From NCBI RefSeq assembly GCF_020509005.1, contig NC_063012.1, positions 7,626,001-7,690,000 of the forward strand: a stretch of 64,000 nucleotides of DNA, in the 5' to 3' direction. Origin of the DNA: Fulvia fulva (taxonomy: Eukaryota; Ascomycota; Dothideomycetes; Mycosphaerellales; Mycosphaerellaceae). A model generated the notes under the pieces. That model saw only the letters and a list, made by a program, of their open reading frames with translations, was not told where the DNA came from and searched no databases. Shown piece by piece: positions 1 through 10,672 of the stretch; within the stretch, counting starts at the first letter, position 1; the number at the start of each line of letters is the position of its first letter. A program made the translations under genes and the position numbers.

Positions 1-1
1 A

Positions 2-889
2 GCCATGTCAGCAGGTGGCTCGCCCAAGGTTGCTCCGGGGGGCTACAACCCAGCAGCGCCGGCAGCTCCAGAGCCGATCGCATATCGAGAGAAGACACCG
101 CCTCCTCCAGATGATGGCACTGGCACTGGTCTGGCGCGTGCAGCAAAGTATGACAGCGCCCCACAGCCTCAATACGCCCAAGCAACAGGCATATACCAGA
201 GTTCGAATCAGACTACGCCACAGCACGCCTACTTTGGCGGGCCACCGCAGCTCCAGAGCCAGCCTTCCCATCATAGCACCCATTCGCAGTCGAGCATTCC
301 CGGCCCACCAGGCAGTGTACCTCCTCCGCCTCAGCAGCAAAAAGCACCATCGTTTGGTCCGATGGCTCAAAGTACACTGCCTACATCGCCACCTCCTGGC
401 CAGCAGAACTTCAACAGGCAGTCGTCGTTCGGGCCAACAGCACAAAGCACTATCCCACAAACGCAGTACGCCAACTACAACCCCCAAGCACAATACGGCA
501 ACCAGCCCGCAACGCCAGGAGACAATGCTCAGCTGCCCCCCACACCCTCAGCTCCCCCAGCATACTCTGGCCCACTGCAATCACCTGGCTTGCCTCCTCC
601 ACCCCCTCAACAGCAGCAGACACCTGTCGGTGGTTACAGCAACTACAACTACACAACAGCTGGCGCAGCTCCTTCCAGTATCTCTTACGGCGGCTATACT
701 GGTGACATTCACAACACCGCGTACCGACCAACAGAAGCAGAGGCGTCGAGTCATGGCCATGGCCATGCTAAGCCAGCACGGCAGGCCACCGGTGGTCAAC
801 CCGGTCAACCGACCAAACTACAGTCGCATGTAGGGAAAGGTGAAGCTAAGGTCAGCAAGTTCTTGAACAAGCTGGATAAGTTATGGTAG
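2..889 (+). CDS. Pro/Gln-rich low-complexity protein, 3' part (partial)
   Basis: The frame is open from the left edge to a TAG at 887-889, so this is the C-terminal part (at least 295 residues) of a longer protein. The ATG at 5 is probably internal because the frame continues upstream without a stop. The visible part is rich in Pro, Gln, Ser, Tyr and Gly, with PPPP runs and a near-repeated FGP-x-AQST element, which suggests a disordered scaffold. The last 25 residues are different: a short basic amphipathic helix ending in NKLDKLW. There is no enzyme motif. I do not recognise the family from this part alone. It is convergent with the SDR at 1177-2046. Confidence 0.75.
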   Translation, partial: AMSAGGSPKVAPGGYNPAAPAAPEPIAYREKTPPPPDDGTGTGLARAAKYDSAPQPQYAQATGIYQSSNQTTPQHAYFGGPPQLQSQPSHHSTHSQSSIPGPPGSVPPPPQQQKAPSFGPMAQSTLPTSPPPGQQNFNRQSSFGPTAQSTIPQTQYANYNPQAQYGNQPATPGDNAQLPPTPSAPPAYSGPLQSPGLPPPPPQQQQTPVGGYSNYNYTTAGAAPSSISYGGYTGDIHNTAYRPTEAEASSHGHGHAKPARQATGGQPGQPTKLQSHVGKGEAKVSKFLNKLDKLW

Positions 890-1176
890 TCTCATAATGC
901 TGATGCATCAGCGTCACGAAATTACGAACTGTGGCCCATCAAGTTGCCTCTTGTCTTCGTATCCTCCTGCACATGCCCAAGGGCCGGTCTGAACCCAGAG
1001 CCAAAAAGTCCTCTGGCGAGGCAAAATGTGCGAAGCGACGCTTGACTATGAGCGCGTCGCATTATTGCCTGCCCAAGCATTCCGCCAAATGGGCAGGAAA
1101 CCCATTGTCGTGGCCCGGCCGTGATTGAGACTCCGAAATGTCGCGCGCATCACGCATTACAGCCCCCGCTCACATT

Positions 1177-2046
1177 TCACAGCTTCGCCGCAAAGGCCTT
1201 ATTCCTCTCTAAATACGCCCGCGCCCAAGCCTTTTGCCCTTCCTCATCAACATAGGAGCTGCTCTCGGGCCTCGCGGGCGCATAATGATACATCATATCC
1301 TCCATGTTCCCTTCCACAACTTCTCCATTCTTACCGCCCTCCACCCATCGTTCGTCGTTAACCTTCTCCAGATCTGCCAATTCCGAGAAACACCTGATGA
1401 TCGTACTCATTGGTGTAAACTCTTCCTCGGCAAAGGACTCCAGCATCCCGGGCGGCGCGAGGTTGGTCTTCACCAAGGCGGGACAGACGGCGTTGATGGT
1501 GATGTTGACTTCTCTCGCGGCAGGAGCCATTGCGCGAGCGAGACCGATGAGGGCATGTTTCGTTGCTGTGTATTGGGGAACGTTGGGCAGAGGGTAGATT
1601 CCTGCTGCAGATGCTGTGATGACGATTCTTCCACCTGGTTTCGATTTCCCAGAGGAGAGCGGAGAGAAAAGGGAGAGGTAATGCGCTGCGAGTTTGATGC
1701 CGTAGTATGTTCCAAGGAGGTTTGTTCGGAAGGTGGCCATGTTGGGTTGCTTTGGTGATTGTGTGGAAGATATGGAGTTGAAGATATCATCGCGGTCGTC
1801 GATTCCGGCATTGAGGGCGACGAAGTCGAGGCGGGAGTGCCAGTTGTATGCGCGGTGAAAGAGATTGACGTTGGAAGACCAGGAGGAAATGTCGGTCTGG
1901 ATGAAGAGGGTGTCCTCGCCGAGGGTTTCTGGTGGCGCGTGGAGGTCTGCTGTTACGACGTTCCAGTCCCGGGCTAGGAGGTGTTTTGTCAAGGCTAGAC
2001 CAATGCCGCTGCTGGCGCCTGTGATGAGGGCGACGGGTGGAGCCAT
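1177..2046 (-). CDS. Short-chain dehydrogenase/reductase (classical SDR)
   Basis: A single-exon 289-residue protein, the usual length for a classical SDR. It begins almost directly with the Rossmann nucleotide-binding motif TGASSGIG (about residues 9-16), then has an aspartate after beta-2 (VTADLH), the NAG motif (LNAGIDD) and the catalytic YxxxK (QYTATK) preceded by the active-site serine region ITASAAG. Family knowledge says NAD(P)-dependent oxidation or reduction of an alcohol or ketone. The acidic residue after beta-2 favours NAD(H), by inference. It resembles the 15-hydroxyprostaglandin-dehydrogenase-like fungal group, but the substrate cannot be told. The ATG is the first codon of the Rossmann strand, so the start is well fixed. 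Confidence 0.9.
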   Translation of the reverse strand: MAPPVALITGASSGIGLALTKHLLARDWNVVTADLHAPPETLGEDTLFIQTDISSWSSNVNLFHRAYNWHSRLDFVALNAGIDDRDDIFNSISSTQSPKQPNMATFRTNLLGTYYGIKLAAHYLSLFSPLSSGKSKPGGRIVITASAAGIYPLPNVPQYTATKHALIGLARAMAPAAREVNITINAVCPALVKTNLAPPGMLESFAEEEFTPMSTIIRCFSELADLEKVNDERWVEGGKNGEVVEGNMEDMMYHYAPARPESSSYVDEEGQKAWARAYLERNKAFAAKL

Positions 2047-2545
2047 TGGGATGATGCGGTATGATGGTGGGTTGTAGCAGATTTGAGAGCTGTTTCGATG
2101 ACCAATATCTCAATGTAGCAGAGCTCTTATGCCAGAGGTATGTAACATACGAAGCTACAATTGTTGCATCAACGAGTCTGATGTACATACCAATACCTAC
2201 AGTCGGGTGATGATGGATCATTATCCTGGCCGGCTATATGCAGGCGCCATTGACTTCTCCGCTTCGGCAGGTGTGCTGTACCTTGACCGGCACTTGAGAG
2301 CTCGACTTCTGAACATTGCTAAGCTCTCCGCAGTGAGTTCGTTGCGACCTCTAGCATCAAGAGTATATCGTCAGTTGAGCGTGCATATCTACGTCAATTT
2401 GTGCCCTACACTTTCAGCTCAGTTGGCTGAACAGTCGACACCTCCACCGACCCACTACTATCCAACCCCAACACCGTCGTTTCCATCGCAAGAGCTTTCC
2501 TGAAATACTGTCAGTAAAGCGATCGACGTGCAAACGATTATCCAC
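2047..2545. other. Intergenic, SDR 5' side / MFS 3' side
   Basis: About 500 bp holding the promoter of the upstream SDR and the 3' flank of the MFS gene. A 124-codon plus-strand frame (2129-2503) is present but has no recognisable content. No RNA gene or repeat was seen. Confidence 0.5.
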
Positions 2546-4082
2546 CTACTCCCTATCCTGCCTCTTATGCAAATATCTCGTAAGCATCGCCGTAGCAATC
2601 ATGAGAGCAGCCAAGAAAGTAACAGTAATGTACCCTTTGCGGTACTCTGGCGCCTCGACTTGCTTCCAAACCACGAGCGGCAGCCAAGCTTGGAAGACGT
2701 ATGCCATTTCGTTCATAGATCCGGTCACGAGGGCACGCTCTTCGTTATCGTCTGAGCAGATTTCGTGGGCCCAGGCGAAGCACAGACCGGAAAGGCCGTA
2801 GCCACCCCCTGCCATGACTGTAACATTGTTAGATCACATTGTAATCAGCTATTCTCGTGCCAGGAGCACTCACCGAAGCAGACCCACTTCCAGCCAATGG
2901 GTATATCCCAGATGGCTAAGCTGACATAGCACAAGATATTCACCAGGCCACCAAAGATGAAGAACGGCCATCGCCGTCCTTCGGCTATTGAGTCGGAGGT
3001 CCATGCATATATCAACGTGGTAACAACTTGTACGGCAGAGGTGGTAGTTGGGTACACATTGATCTGCCAGACTTCGTACTTTGGATCCATGGACTGCTTC
3101 AGGAACTGTGGATATGCCGGCACCGAAGCGTTGTTGCCATTGTTGAAGCAGATGTATAGCATCGTCAACACCCAGATACGCCATGAGGTGAGGATCTTCC
3201 AGATCTTGGCTTTCGTGTAAGGCTCACTTTCCTTGCGGCCAACAGCTTCCATCCGTTTTCTGCCGAAAGCTCGCTCCTCTGGTGTCAAGTACAGAGCTCT
3301 GGTGTTCTCCGGGTGATCAGGGAGCATAAAGTACCCGGCCAAAGCGATCGGGAGAGATATGATACCATCAACAATAAACAACCATTGCCAGCCACGAAAC
3401 CCACCAACACCCTCGAGATGGTACACAGCAGCCATGAGGTAGCCCGAGAACATCTGGGCTATGCCACTAGAAGTGTGGAATATGCAGGACCGTTTGGTCA
3501 ATTCGTCCTTCTTGTACCATGATCCAATAACGTACTGCATGCCAGGGTAAAAGCCAGATTCAGCCAGTCCGACCAGGAAACGAACAGCATAGATTTGCTC
3601 CGCTGTGTTGCAGCGAGACAATGACAAGGTGCAGATAGTCCAGATCAGCTCGAGAGTCGGAATCCATAGCGATGGTCGCACCCGTGTCAGTACGAGATTG
3701 CTCGGGATCTGACCGATGACATAGCCAACGGTCCAGCAAGTTTGCATGTAGTTGAGCTGATCGCCGTATAGACCGAGGTCTTCCTTCCTGTGAGCCAGGT
3801 TAGTCGGTCACCATAGCTATCACCAACTGAGCAGTCATTTGCTTACATGCCGCTGACGAATGCATGGTTGATGTTCGCCTGGTCGAGGTACTTGATCAGA
3901 TAGCCAAGGGATGCAAAGGTCAGGACAGCTGAGTCTAGCTTAAAGAGGAACTTTCGCTCTTCTGGGCTATTGTCAAGGCTGTCCCAGATGTAACTCTGCC
4001 ATTTGCGCTTCTTCGGCTTCTCTTCAATCACGACCTCCGCTTGTGCTTGAATGTCATGCTTGTCATCCGTTCCGATTCCCAT
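2546..4082 (-). CDS. MFS transporter, allantoate/nicotinate permease (Dal5/Tna1) family
   Basis: Three exons: 4082-3847, 3787-2874 and 2817-2546, giving 473 residues. Introns have GTAAGC/CACAG (branch CTAAC) and GTGAGT/TTACAG borders. An acidic/basic cytoplasmic N-terminus is followed by about 12 membrane segments. The anion:cation symporter signature is visible (RFLVGLAESGFYPG, then a YKK-x-E-x3-R loop), together with the mid-protein LPDHPENTRALYLTPEE linker typical of this family. It probably imports small organic anions such as allantoate, nicotinate or related acids with protons at the plasma membrane. Substrate is not deducible. The start at 4082 was chosen over a longer frame to 4148, whose extra 22 residues are hydrophobic and would precede the usual cytoplasmic tail. 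Confidence 0.88.
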
Positions 4083-4927
4083 GCTGGAGTGTGGTAGGAA
4101 AGAAAGGAAAGAGAGGGGATAAAAAAGCGCTGCAGAACATATATGCAACTAGCACGAGCTCACAGGGCATAACCTGCGGTAATGAGTCGCTCGAGATATG
4201 AGTGAGGTCTCAACCGCTTCAGTCTGTCACCGGGCTCGTTATCCTCGATAGTCGCTAACTTTGTGGGTCGTCGCAGGGTCGCGAAGAGATATCTCGGACA
4301 GGCTTGCAATGGCGTGCTGCACGAATCCATCAAGCTGATGGACATCGCATACCTAACAACGCGGAGCGTCTGGGTTGTGTTAGGACACCTTTCGACTTCC
4401 ATGGCTTGGAACCATGTTTGTGAGCACAAGTACAGTATCACCAGTTTGCCAAGACAAAGATCAAGCTTCACCATCTGCTTCGCAAAAGGAGCTTGACGCT
4501 GCTGTCCACCGATGCCATGGTTGTAAATGCATCGTGGACATCGATCATCTAGCCTGGAAAGGTTGCCGATGTCGTGCTTCACAGGCACGGTACAGCGTTG
4601 TGGCCCAGCGATGGCGTGACCACTCGCTCGGTACCTGCATATTGCGTGCTCCGGCGTGGACGCGACACCGTAAGCATAGCATTCCCAACATCGTACCCAG
4701 GCTTGTCATCAGTACCTTTTCAGTGCGACATAGGGTGTGATGTGGATGCAGTGTGACGCATATATCAACCAGCTTCGCTGCCCATCACCACAAGACCGAC
4801 CCATCGAAATTAGATCGTTGCAAGGCAGGCTCAGGCAATCAAGCAGTCGTTATGGTGGAGATTTAGGCGAAGCGCGTAGTATGTAGTTCACACTGGACAC
4901 CACACACGATATCTGACTTCGACATAG
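4083..4927. other. Intergenic, MFS promoter and 5' flank of decayed monooxygenase
   Basis: About 840 bp. It should contain the first coding exon of the flavin monooxygenase that follows, but I found no ATG exon that splices in frame to the acceptor at 4925-4927. Nothing else was recognised. Confidence 0.45.
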
Positions 4928-6670
4928 GCTGTGATCGGAGCAGGAGTTTCCGGGGTGGCAGCAGCAGTGCACCTGAAACGAGCCGGCATTGATGTAGCTG
5001 TGTTCGAGCGGACCGCGCAAGCTGGAGGGATCTGGTGAGCAAGGCCTCCTCTCTGCTACCGCTTAGGTCTTGAAGTGCTAAAGCGAGTCAAGAAGGGTGT
5101 TCAAAGAGCAGGCGGCGCGCAACCCTGCGTTTCCTTTGGTCCTGCCTTCAACAGGTGATTCGCCAGAGTTCGAATACCACCTCAAGCAGCGCGACCTGCG
5201 GCAGGACAGTCCTTTGCGTGATGTCGCAGCAGCATCGCCTAGCCAAGAAGCTTTGATCGACAAAGATATCGCCAGAAGCTTCGCTCCGCCCGGGTAAGTA
5301 GGTCGACACATCCAGATTCGCTTGTGCTAACAAGCAGTCCCAGACCGTGTTATGTCGCACTCAGGAACAATGTGTCGACCATCGAGATGGAGTTGTCCTG
5401 TAACTCGTGAAAGCCGGGCACCGAAGAGTTCGGACCGCACCACGTACTTGCAGAGTATATTCAGGACACCGCCGTCGCCAATGATGTGATCCACAACATC
5501 TCCTTCAACACAAGAGTCAACAAGGTCGAAAAGGCCGGGTTCAAGTGGGAGCTTAATGTTGCAAAGCTAAGCAACGATCACGTTGAAGCTACGATCGACC
5601 AGAGTATCGAGGTTCGTAATCATTTTGAAGTCTGTAGACACTTTGCTGACCAAACATAGTCTTTCGACGCTGTTGTCGTAGCCTCTGGGCACTATCATGC
5701 GTGCAATGTGCCTGATATTCCAGGTTTGTCGCAGTGGCAGGCGGCGTTCCCGTCGCGTGTCCAACATTCAAAGTTGTACCGCCGGCCTCAAGAATTTCGT
5801 GGCCAGAACGTCCTGCCTGCTAGTTGGCGCAGGCGTCAGTTCCATGGACATCGCACGAGATCTCGGTGGTCACGCTCGGTCGATATACCAATCGAGCAGA
5901 GGCGGTCCGTACGATCTCCCTGAGCATCTGCTACCGGACAACGCGGCGAGGATTGGCGGTATTGCGAGCTTTGGTGATCTCGATGTTCTCAGCAAGAACT
6001 ACGACGCTTTGCCAGGGACTGTTACATTGACGTCTGGACAGAAGCTATGCGACATTCATCAGGTCATTGTATGCACTGGATATCATGTGTCATTTCCATT
6101 CCTGAGGTCCTATCACGCTGATGGCGTCCGACGGGAGGATGCGAGTGAAGAGTGCCTGGTCACCAGTGGTCAGCAGGTATGGAGTCGTCTCTTTCAATCC
6201 GGATAGTAATGGCCAAGATCTGACTGACATGAACACAGACCCATAACTTGCACAAAGACATCTTTTATATTCCCGATCCTACTCTGGCCTTCGTTGGTGT
6301 ACCCTACCATGTCGCCACGTTTTCACTGTTCGAGTTCCAAGCAATGGCGATAGCTGCTGCATTTAGCGGAAGGGTATCGTTACCATCGCAAGCTGGGATG
6401 CGGGAGGAATATCTTGAGCGCATTCGGCGAAAAGGTGCTGGGAGGACGTTCCACTCGCTCAAAGGTGCTGGAGAGGAGCCTGCGTATGTGAGTGAGCTGG
6501 TCAATCTGGCGAACAATGGAAGCTCCGGGGATGGCAATATGGCAGGACACTCGCAAAAGTGGCTCGAAGCATTTGCCCGACGAGGCGTGCGGCAGAAGGC
6601 TCTTTCCTCCCAGGTCAGAGATCCATCCTTGCAGGAGAAGGCGATGGCTCTGGCCGCAATTTGTTCGTAG
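4928..6670 (+). pseudogene. Decayed flavin-containing monooxygenase
   Basis: Five exon-like blocks are readable: 4928-5034, 5096-5293, 5338-5611, 5660-6176 and 6239-6670. They encode the FAD-binding GAGVSG motif and GGIW, then NNVST, PGTEEFGPHHVL, an NADPH-binding VGAGVSSMD, and CTGYHVSFPFL. Homologs in the family oxygenate small nucleophiles using FAD and NADPH. Two lesions break it. An in-frame TGA at 5408-5410 sits where the family usually has a tryptophan before PGT. A one-base insertion around 5812-5820 shifts the frame between QNVL and LVGAGVSS. Summed block length is 1528 nt (remainder 1), which agrees with one extra base. No start exon was found. Splice sites are still intact, so decay looks recent. 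A sequencing error cannot be excluded. Confidence 0.8.
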
Positions 6671-7509
6671 CTAGCTGGGCAGAGCATTCCCGGGCCAGAT
6701 GGATAGATGTAGAGAAGTGCTAGGTGAATGCACACGAGGATGGTATGCAAGGTTTCCGCGGAACAATCATATGGCGCAGCCAAAGGTCGACGGTCTTGTG
6801 AGTAATGGTAAGTGCATGCGAGCACATGTTGAGGCCGGCATGGGCTTGAGTATCTACTGCGCGTGTTGTTTGGTCGTCGTCACAAACGGCTGCACGTGGC
6901 GGCACCAGCAAAGCACCCAGCTGTGAAATGTGAGCAGAAGCGGTCAAACACTGCTTTCAACGCGTCTATACGCGTCAAATGCACATGTGATCAGTCTGGC
7001 AGCTCGAATTGCGCAGTCAAGCGCTGCAGGGGGTGTTGAGTGTTGAAGACTGCATTGGTGCAACGCGTCGTGAAGCTTCGGGAGTGGTTGGTGATGGCAG
7101 CCGCGGCGGAAGTCGAGCCTTAGCATATGCCTCATTTGATGTATGGCTCACATGTATGATTAGATCTGGTGATGGTGATGGTCATCGTCATCGTCATGTT
7201 GTTGCGAGCGAGCTGAGGAAGCGTGGGTGGAGGGAAGAACAAGAACAGGACAGGCATGGCAGGTTCGCGTTACGGAAGTGCATGCGTCCAACTGGCAACA
7301 GGCGGGCAGGTCATGTTCCAATCAAAGGCTGCTCTAAGACGGATGATCGAGGGCCATCATTGTTCCACCTACATGTACTGCTAGTCTGCTAGCCTCCATC
7401 GACTCTGCACTGCACGGCATTTGCACCACACGCTTCGTCCTGACAGCACCCACATCGACCTGGCTCCGGGCCAGCGCACTTCACCTCCACCAACACCGAC
7501 ACCGACACC
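6671..7509. other. Intergenic with short GAT/CAT-type triplet repeats
   Basis: About 840 bp between the decayed monooxygenase and CAC2. It includes a short imperfect repeat of GGTGAT then CATCGT units at about 7167-7200. The last 120 bp are C-rich and AC-rich, as expected for the leader of the next gene. No gene was recognised. Confidence 0.5.
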
Positions 7510-10050
7510 ATGAAGGCTGCACCTCTGCTCGTCTCGTGGCACGACAACAACGATCCCATCTACTCTGCGACCTTCGAACCTCAAGGTAGAGGGCGACTAG
7601 CTACGGCTGGAGGTGATTGCCATGTCCGCGTACGTCTCTCCCAGCACTGTAGCTGAGCTGCTCTGGGAGCTTTCCATTGACCTTCGTCCAGCTCTGGAGC
7701 GTCGAATCTGCTGGTGATGAACGCAACGTGACATATCTATCGACGCTCAAGAAACACACCCAAGCCGTCAACGTTGTCCGATGGTGTCCTCGAGGTATAT
7801 CACTCTTGCACCCGAAAACCCGCTCCCTGCCCTAACCATGAAACAGGCGAGCTTCTGGCCACGGCTGGCGACGACGGCAATGTACTCCTCTGGACCCCCT
7901 CCGACAACCCAGCCTATGCCGCGAGCTTCGGAGACGATCAACTAGAAGATAAGGAACATTGGAGGGTGAAGACAATGTGCCGCTCGAGCAGTGGTGCCGA
8001 GATATACGATCTGGCCTGGTCGCCTGATGGGCTGTTCTTCATCACAGGGAGCATGGACAACGTTGCACGGATCTACAATGCGAGTACAGGTGAGAGAGTG
8101 CTTTCGAATGTCTCCAGACTATTGGTCGGCTGATATCGAAACAGGTCAAACAGTACGCCAAATCGCCGAGCACAACCACTACGTACAGGGCGTGGCTTGG
8201 GATCCGCTGAATGAATATGTTGCAACGCAGTCTTCCGATCGTTCGGTCCACATCTACACCCTCAAGACCAAGGATGGCCAATTCACCCTGAATCAGCACA
8301 ACAAAGTCACCAAGATGGACCTACCTGGACGGCGAATATCCTCAAATAGCCCTGCACCTCCAGACTTTGGGCTCGGTAACCACAGAGCTGCCTTCGTCCA
8401 AGACCTGACATCTGAAGCCATCGCATCTCCAAAGCCATCAGCGCCTGGCACGCCACAATCACTTGCGTTACCGATGAACCCGCCGCCCACGTCACATAGT
8501 CGAAGGTCTTCGTTTGGCTCACAATCGGTGCGAAGATCAGTCTCGCCGTCGCCCTCAATGCCATTGCCCGCTGTCATGCCGTCTGCTTCTCCAAGCCTGT
8601 CCGGCGGAGTTGGCTTGGGGGTACGCAACACGAACATCTATGCGAACGAGACATTTACTTCCTTCTTTCGGCGTCTGACGTTCGCGCCAGATGGCAGTCT
8701 TCTGTTCACTCCCGCTGGACAATTCAAGACTACTCATCCAGCCGTTGATGGCGCCAAGTCGACGGACGAGATTATCAACACCGTGTACATTTACACGAGG
8801 GCTGGTCTGAACAAGCCTCCCGTGGCATACCTTCCTGGTCACAAGAAGCCGTCGATTGCTGTCAAATGCTCACCTGTCTACTACCAGATCCGGTCGGCCA
8901 GTGTTGAGACGAAGGAGATCATCATTGATTCCCGTGCAGCAGACGACATACCACCACTGCCCGAACCTGTATTGCCATCTAAACCGCCGACGTCACATTC
9001 GAGCATGGACCCGCCACCACTCACAAGCGCGCCATCACCCTCACCAAGTATTGCAGCCATGGCATCGCCTCGGCCTAGAGCGGATTCCGAGACCAACTCT
9101 GTACCGCAAGCAGCACCACCCCCAGGACCCACACCCGCCTTTGGCTTGCCATATCGGATAGTATACGCTGTGGCCACGCAAGATGCCGTGCATCTATACG
9201 ATACACAACAGCAGAAGCCGTTGTGTGTGGTCAGTAATCTGCACTACGCCACTTTCACGGACCTGACCTGGTAAGCGACTTGCCTGCTTCAGGCGGAATG
9301 ACATACTAACTTGCTGGCAGGTCTTCCGATGGCCTGACGCTTGTCATGACCTCTTCCGACGGGTTCTGCTCTGCTCTGACGTTTGCTTCTGGCGAGTTAG
9401 GCACTGTATACCACATGTCGTCCACAGCCAGCACGAGACCCAGCCCTGCGCCCATCTCGATTGCGAAAGCAAATTCGGCAGCGTCGACTCCTCAGCCTAC
9501 ACCCACTGGTTCTACAATGTCAGCAGCGCCGGCAATGGCACGACAACTCTCCAACAGCAACCCTGGAAGTGCTCACCCAACGCCTGCGCCTTCAGTCGCT
9601 CGCGCGTCACCTTCACCGTTTCCTAGCATGACTGGGCCTGTTGGCGGACGGCCCGCCAGTCCTACGAGGAGCATGTCGCAATCGAGCATAGCTACCGAGG
9701 CGAGCTTCGCACGAGTCCCAGATCAGAATGCACCGCCGGTCATGAACAACCCAACACCATCCATGAGCGCAATGCCATCTTTGGCAGTTGCGGGATCATC
9801 AAATCCAAACTCATCGATGCCTCTCTTCACCCCACCACAGACGCCCGGCCAGTCGCAGCTCAACGGGAGTAGCTACACCACGGTGGCAGCGAGCACAGGC
9901 ATGAAGCGAGAGAGCGTGGCGAGTACTGCATCTGAATCGGATGAGCAAGGTCGAGAAAAGCGCAGGAGGATCGCGCCGACCCCAGTCAACGAGGAGGCTC
10001 TTGCTCCTCCACCGGCACCGTCCGCACCAAAAGGTGAAAGTGGCGGATAG
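7510..10050 (+). CDS. CAC2: Chromatin assembly factor 1 subunit B (WD40 protein)
   Basis: Five exons: 7510-7629, 7692-7794, 7847-8089, 8145-9270 and 9321-10050, giving 773 residues. All introns have GT/AG borders of 50-62 nt and join in frame. WD40 repeats are seen from the N-terminus (LATAGGDCHVR-LW, LLATAGDDGNVLLW, FFITGSMDNVARIY, YVATQSSDRSVHIY), and a late one reads DLTWSSDGLTLVMTSSDG. This order and the N-terminal WHDNNDPIYSATFEP match the CAF-1 p60/Cac2 family, which helps deposit H3-H4 on newly replicated DNA in the nucleus. Long Pro/Ser-rich inserts separate the propeller blades (about residues 215-275 and 370-450), and the C-terminus is disordered with a basic KRRR segment. It is longer than yeast Cac2 because of these inserts. 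Confidence 0.93.
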
Positions 10051-10251
10051 AGATGATGTGGTCTTTTTGTTGTTTTCTTATTGAGCAGTATTAGCCTGGA
10101 GTTGGTGGCGTTTTGGCACGACCTGTTCAAGGTGCAGCGCAGCGATGAGTTGAGAGCATGAGCGTCTCGCAGCATCTGACTGTGCCATGGGAAGCATAGA
10201 TGATAACATAAGGATAATTTGTGCAATGTAATGATCGTCAATCGCCACAGC

Positions 10252-10280
10252 GTGCCTGCCGTGCCTGCCGTGCCTGCCGT
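10252..10280. repeat. Short tandem repeat, 9-nt unit x3
   Basis: Three consecutive copies of GTGCCTGCC in the intergenic region between CAC2 and the amidase gene. Confidence 0.8.
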
Positions 10281-10595
10281 CCGTCGAGCTTCCTGTTGGA
10301 GTTTGGCGCTTCCCGGACACAGCTCCACTCTCTGCCAAGTCACCTTCCAAATCTTGCTACGCTCTTCCCTGTACAAGCTTGCATGTCCACGACAACTGAA
10401 TGCTCGATAGGCTCATCCATCACAATGACGGCTGCTTCCTTGAGTCTGTCGAATCAAACCATGCGGACTGCGCCGGGATGGAGACGGGTTGGATATGTGC
10501 TGCGGCGGAGATGTACATGAACTTTCAGACGGTGTGCACTACTACCATGTCTTATCGCAGCGGCATGACAAGCACCAAAGCAGCACAAGGACGCC

Positions 10596-10603
10596 TTATA
10601 TAG
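10596..10603 (+). promoter_or_regulatory. TATA box candidate for the amidase gene
   Basis: TTATATAG lies about 70 bp upstream of the amidase start codon in a region otherwise poor in TA runs. The spacing fits a TATA element with a short leader. Function is inferred from position only. Confidence 0.45.
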
Positions 10604-10672
10604 TGCGGCAGTGTCTGCTTGCCTGTCGCTCCGTCCGCGATCGTCCACTTCAGTTTAGTACGGTCGTTCAAG

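Larger units (their letters stand above)
10051..10672. promoter_or_regulatory. CAC2 3' flank and amidase promoter
   Basis: About 620 bp. It holds a three-copy 9-nt tandem repeat (unit GTGCCTGCC, about 10252-10280) and a TATATA element at 10596-10603, about 70 bp before the amidase ATG. No gene was recognised. Confidence 0.45.

Noticed and set aside
2129..2503. 124-codon frame between the SDR and MFS genes
   Set aside because: No family resemblance, located in probable promoter sequence.
4160..4588. 142-codon minus-strand frame near the MFS start
   Set aside because: No motif; lies upstream of the MFS start in likely promoter/leader.
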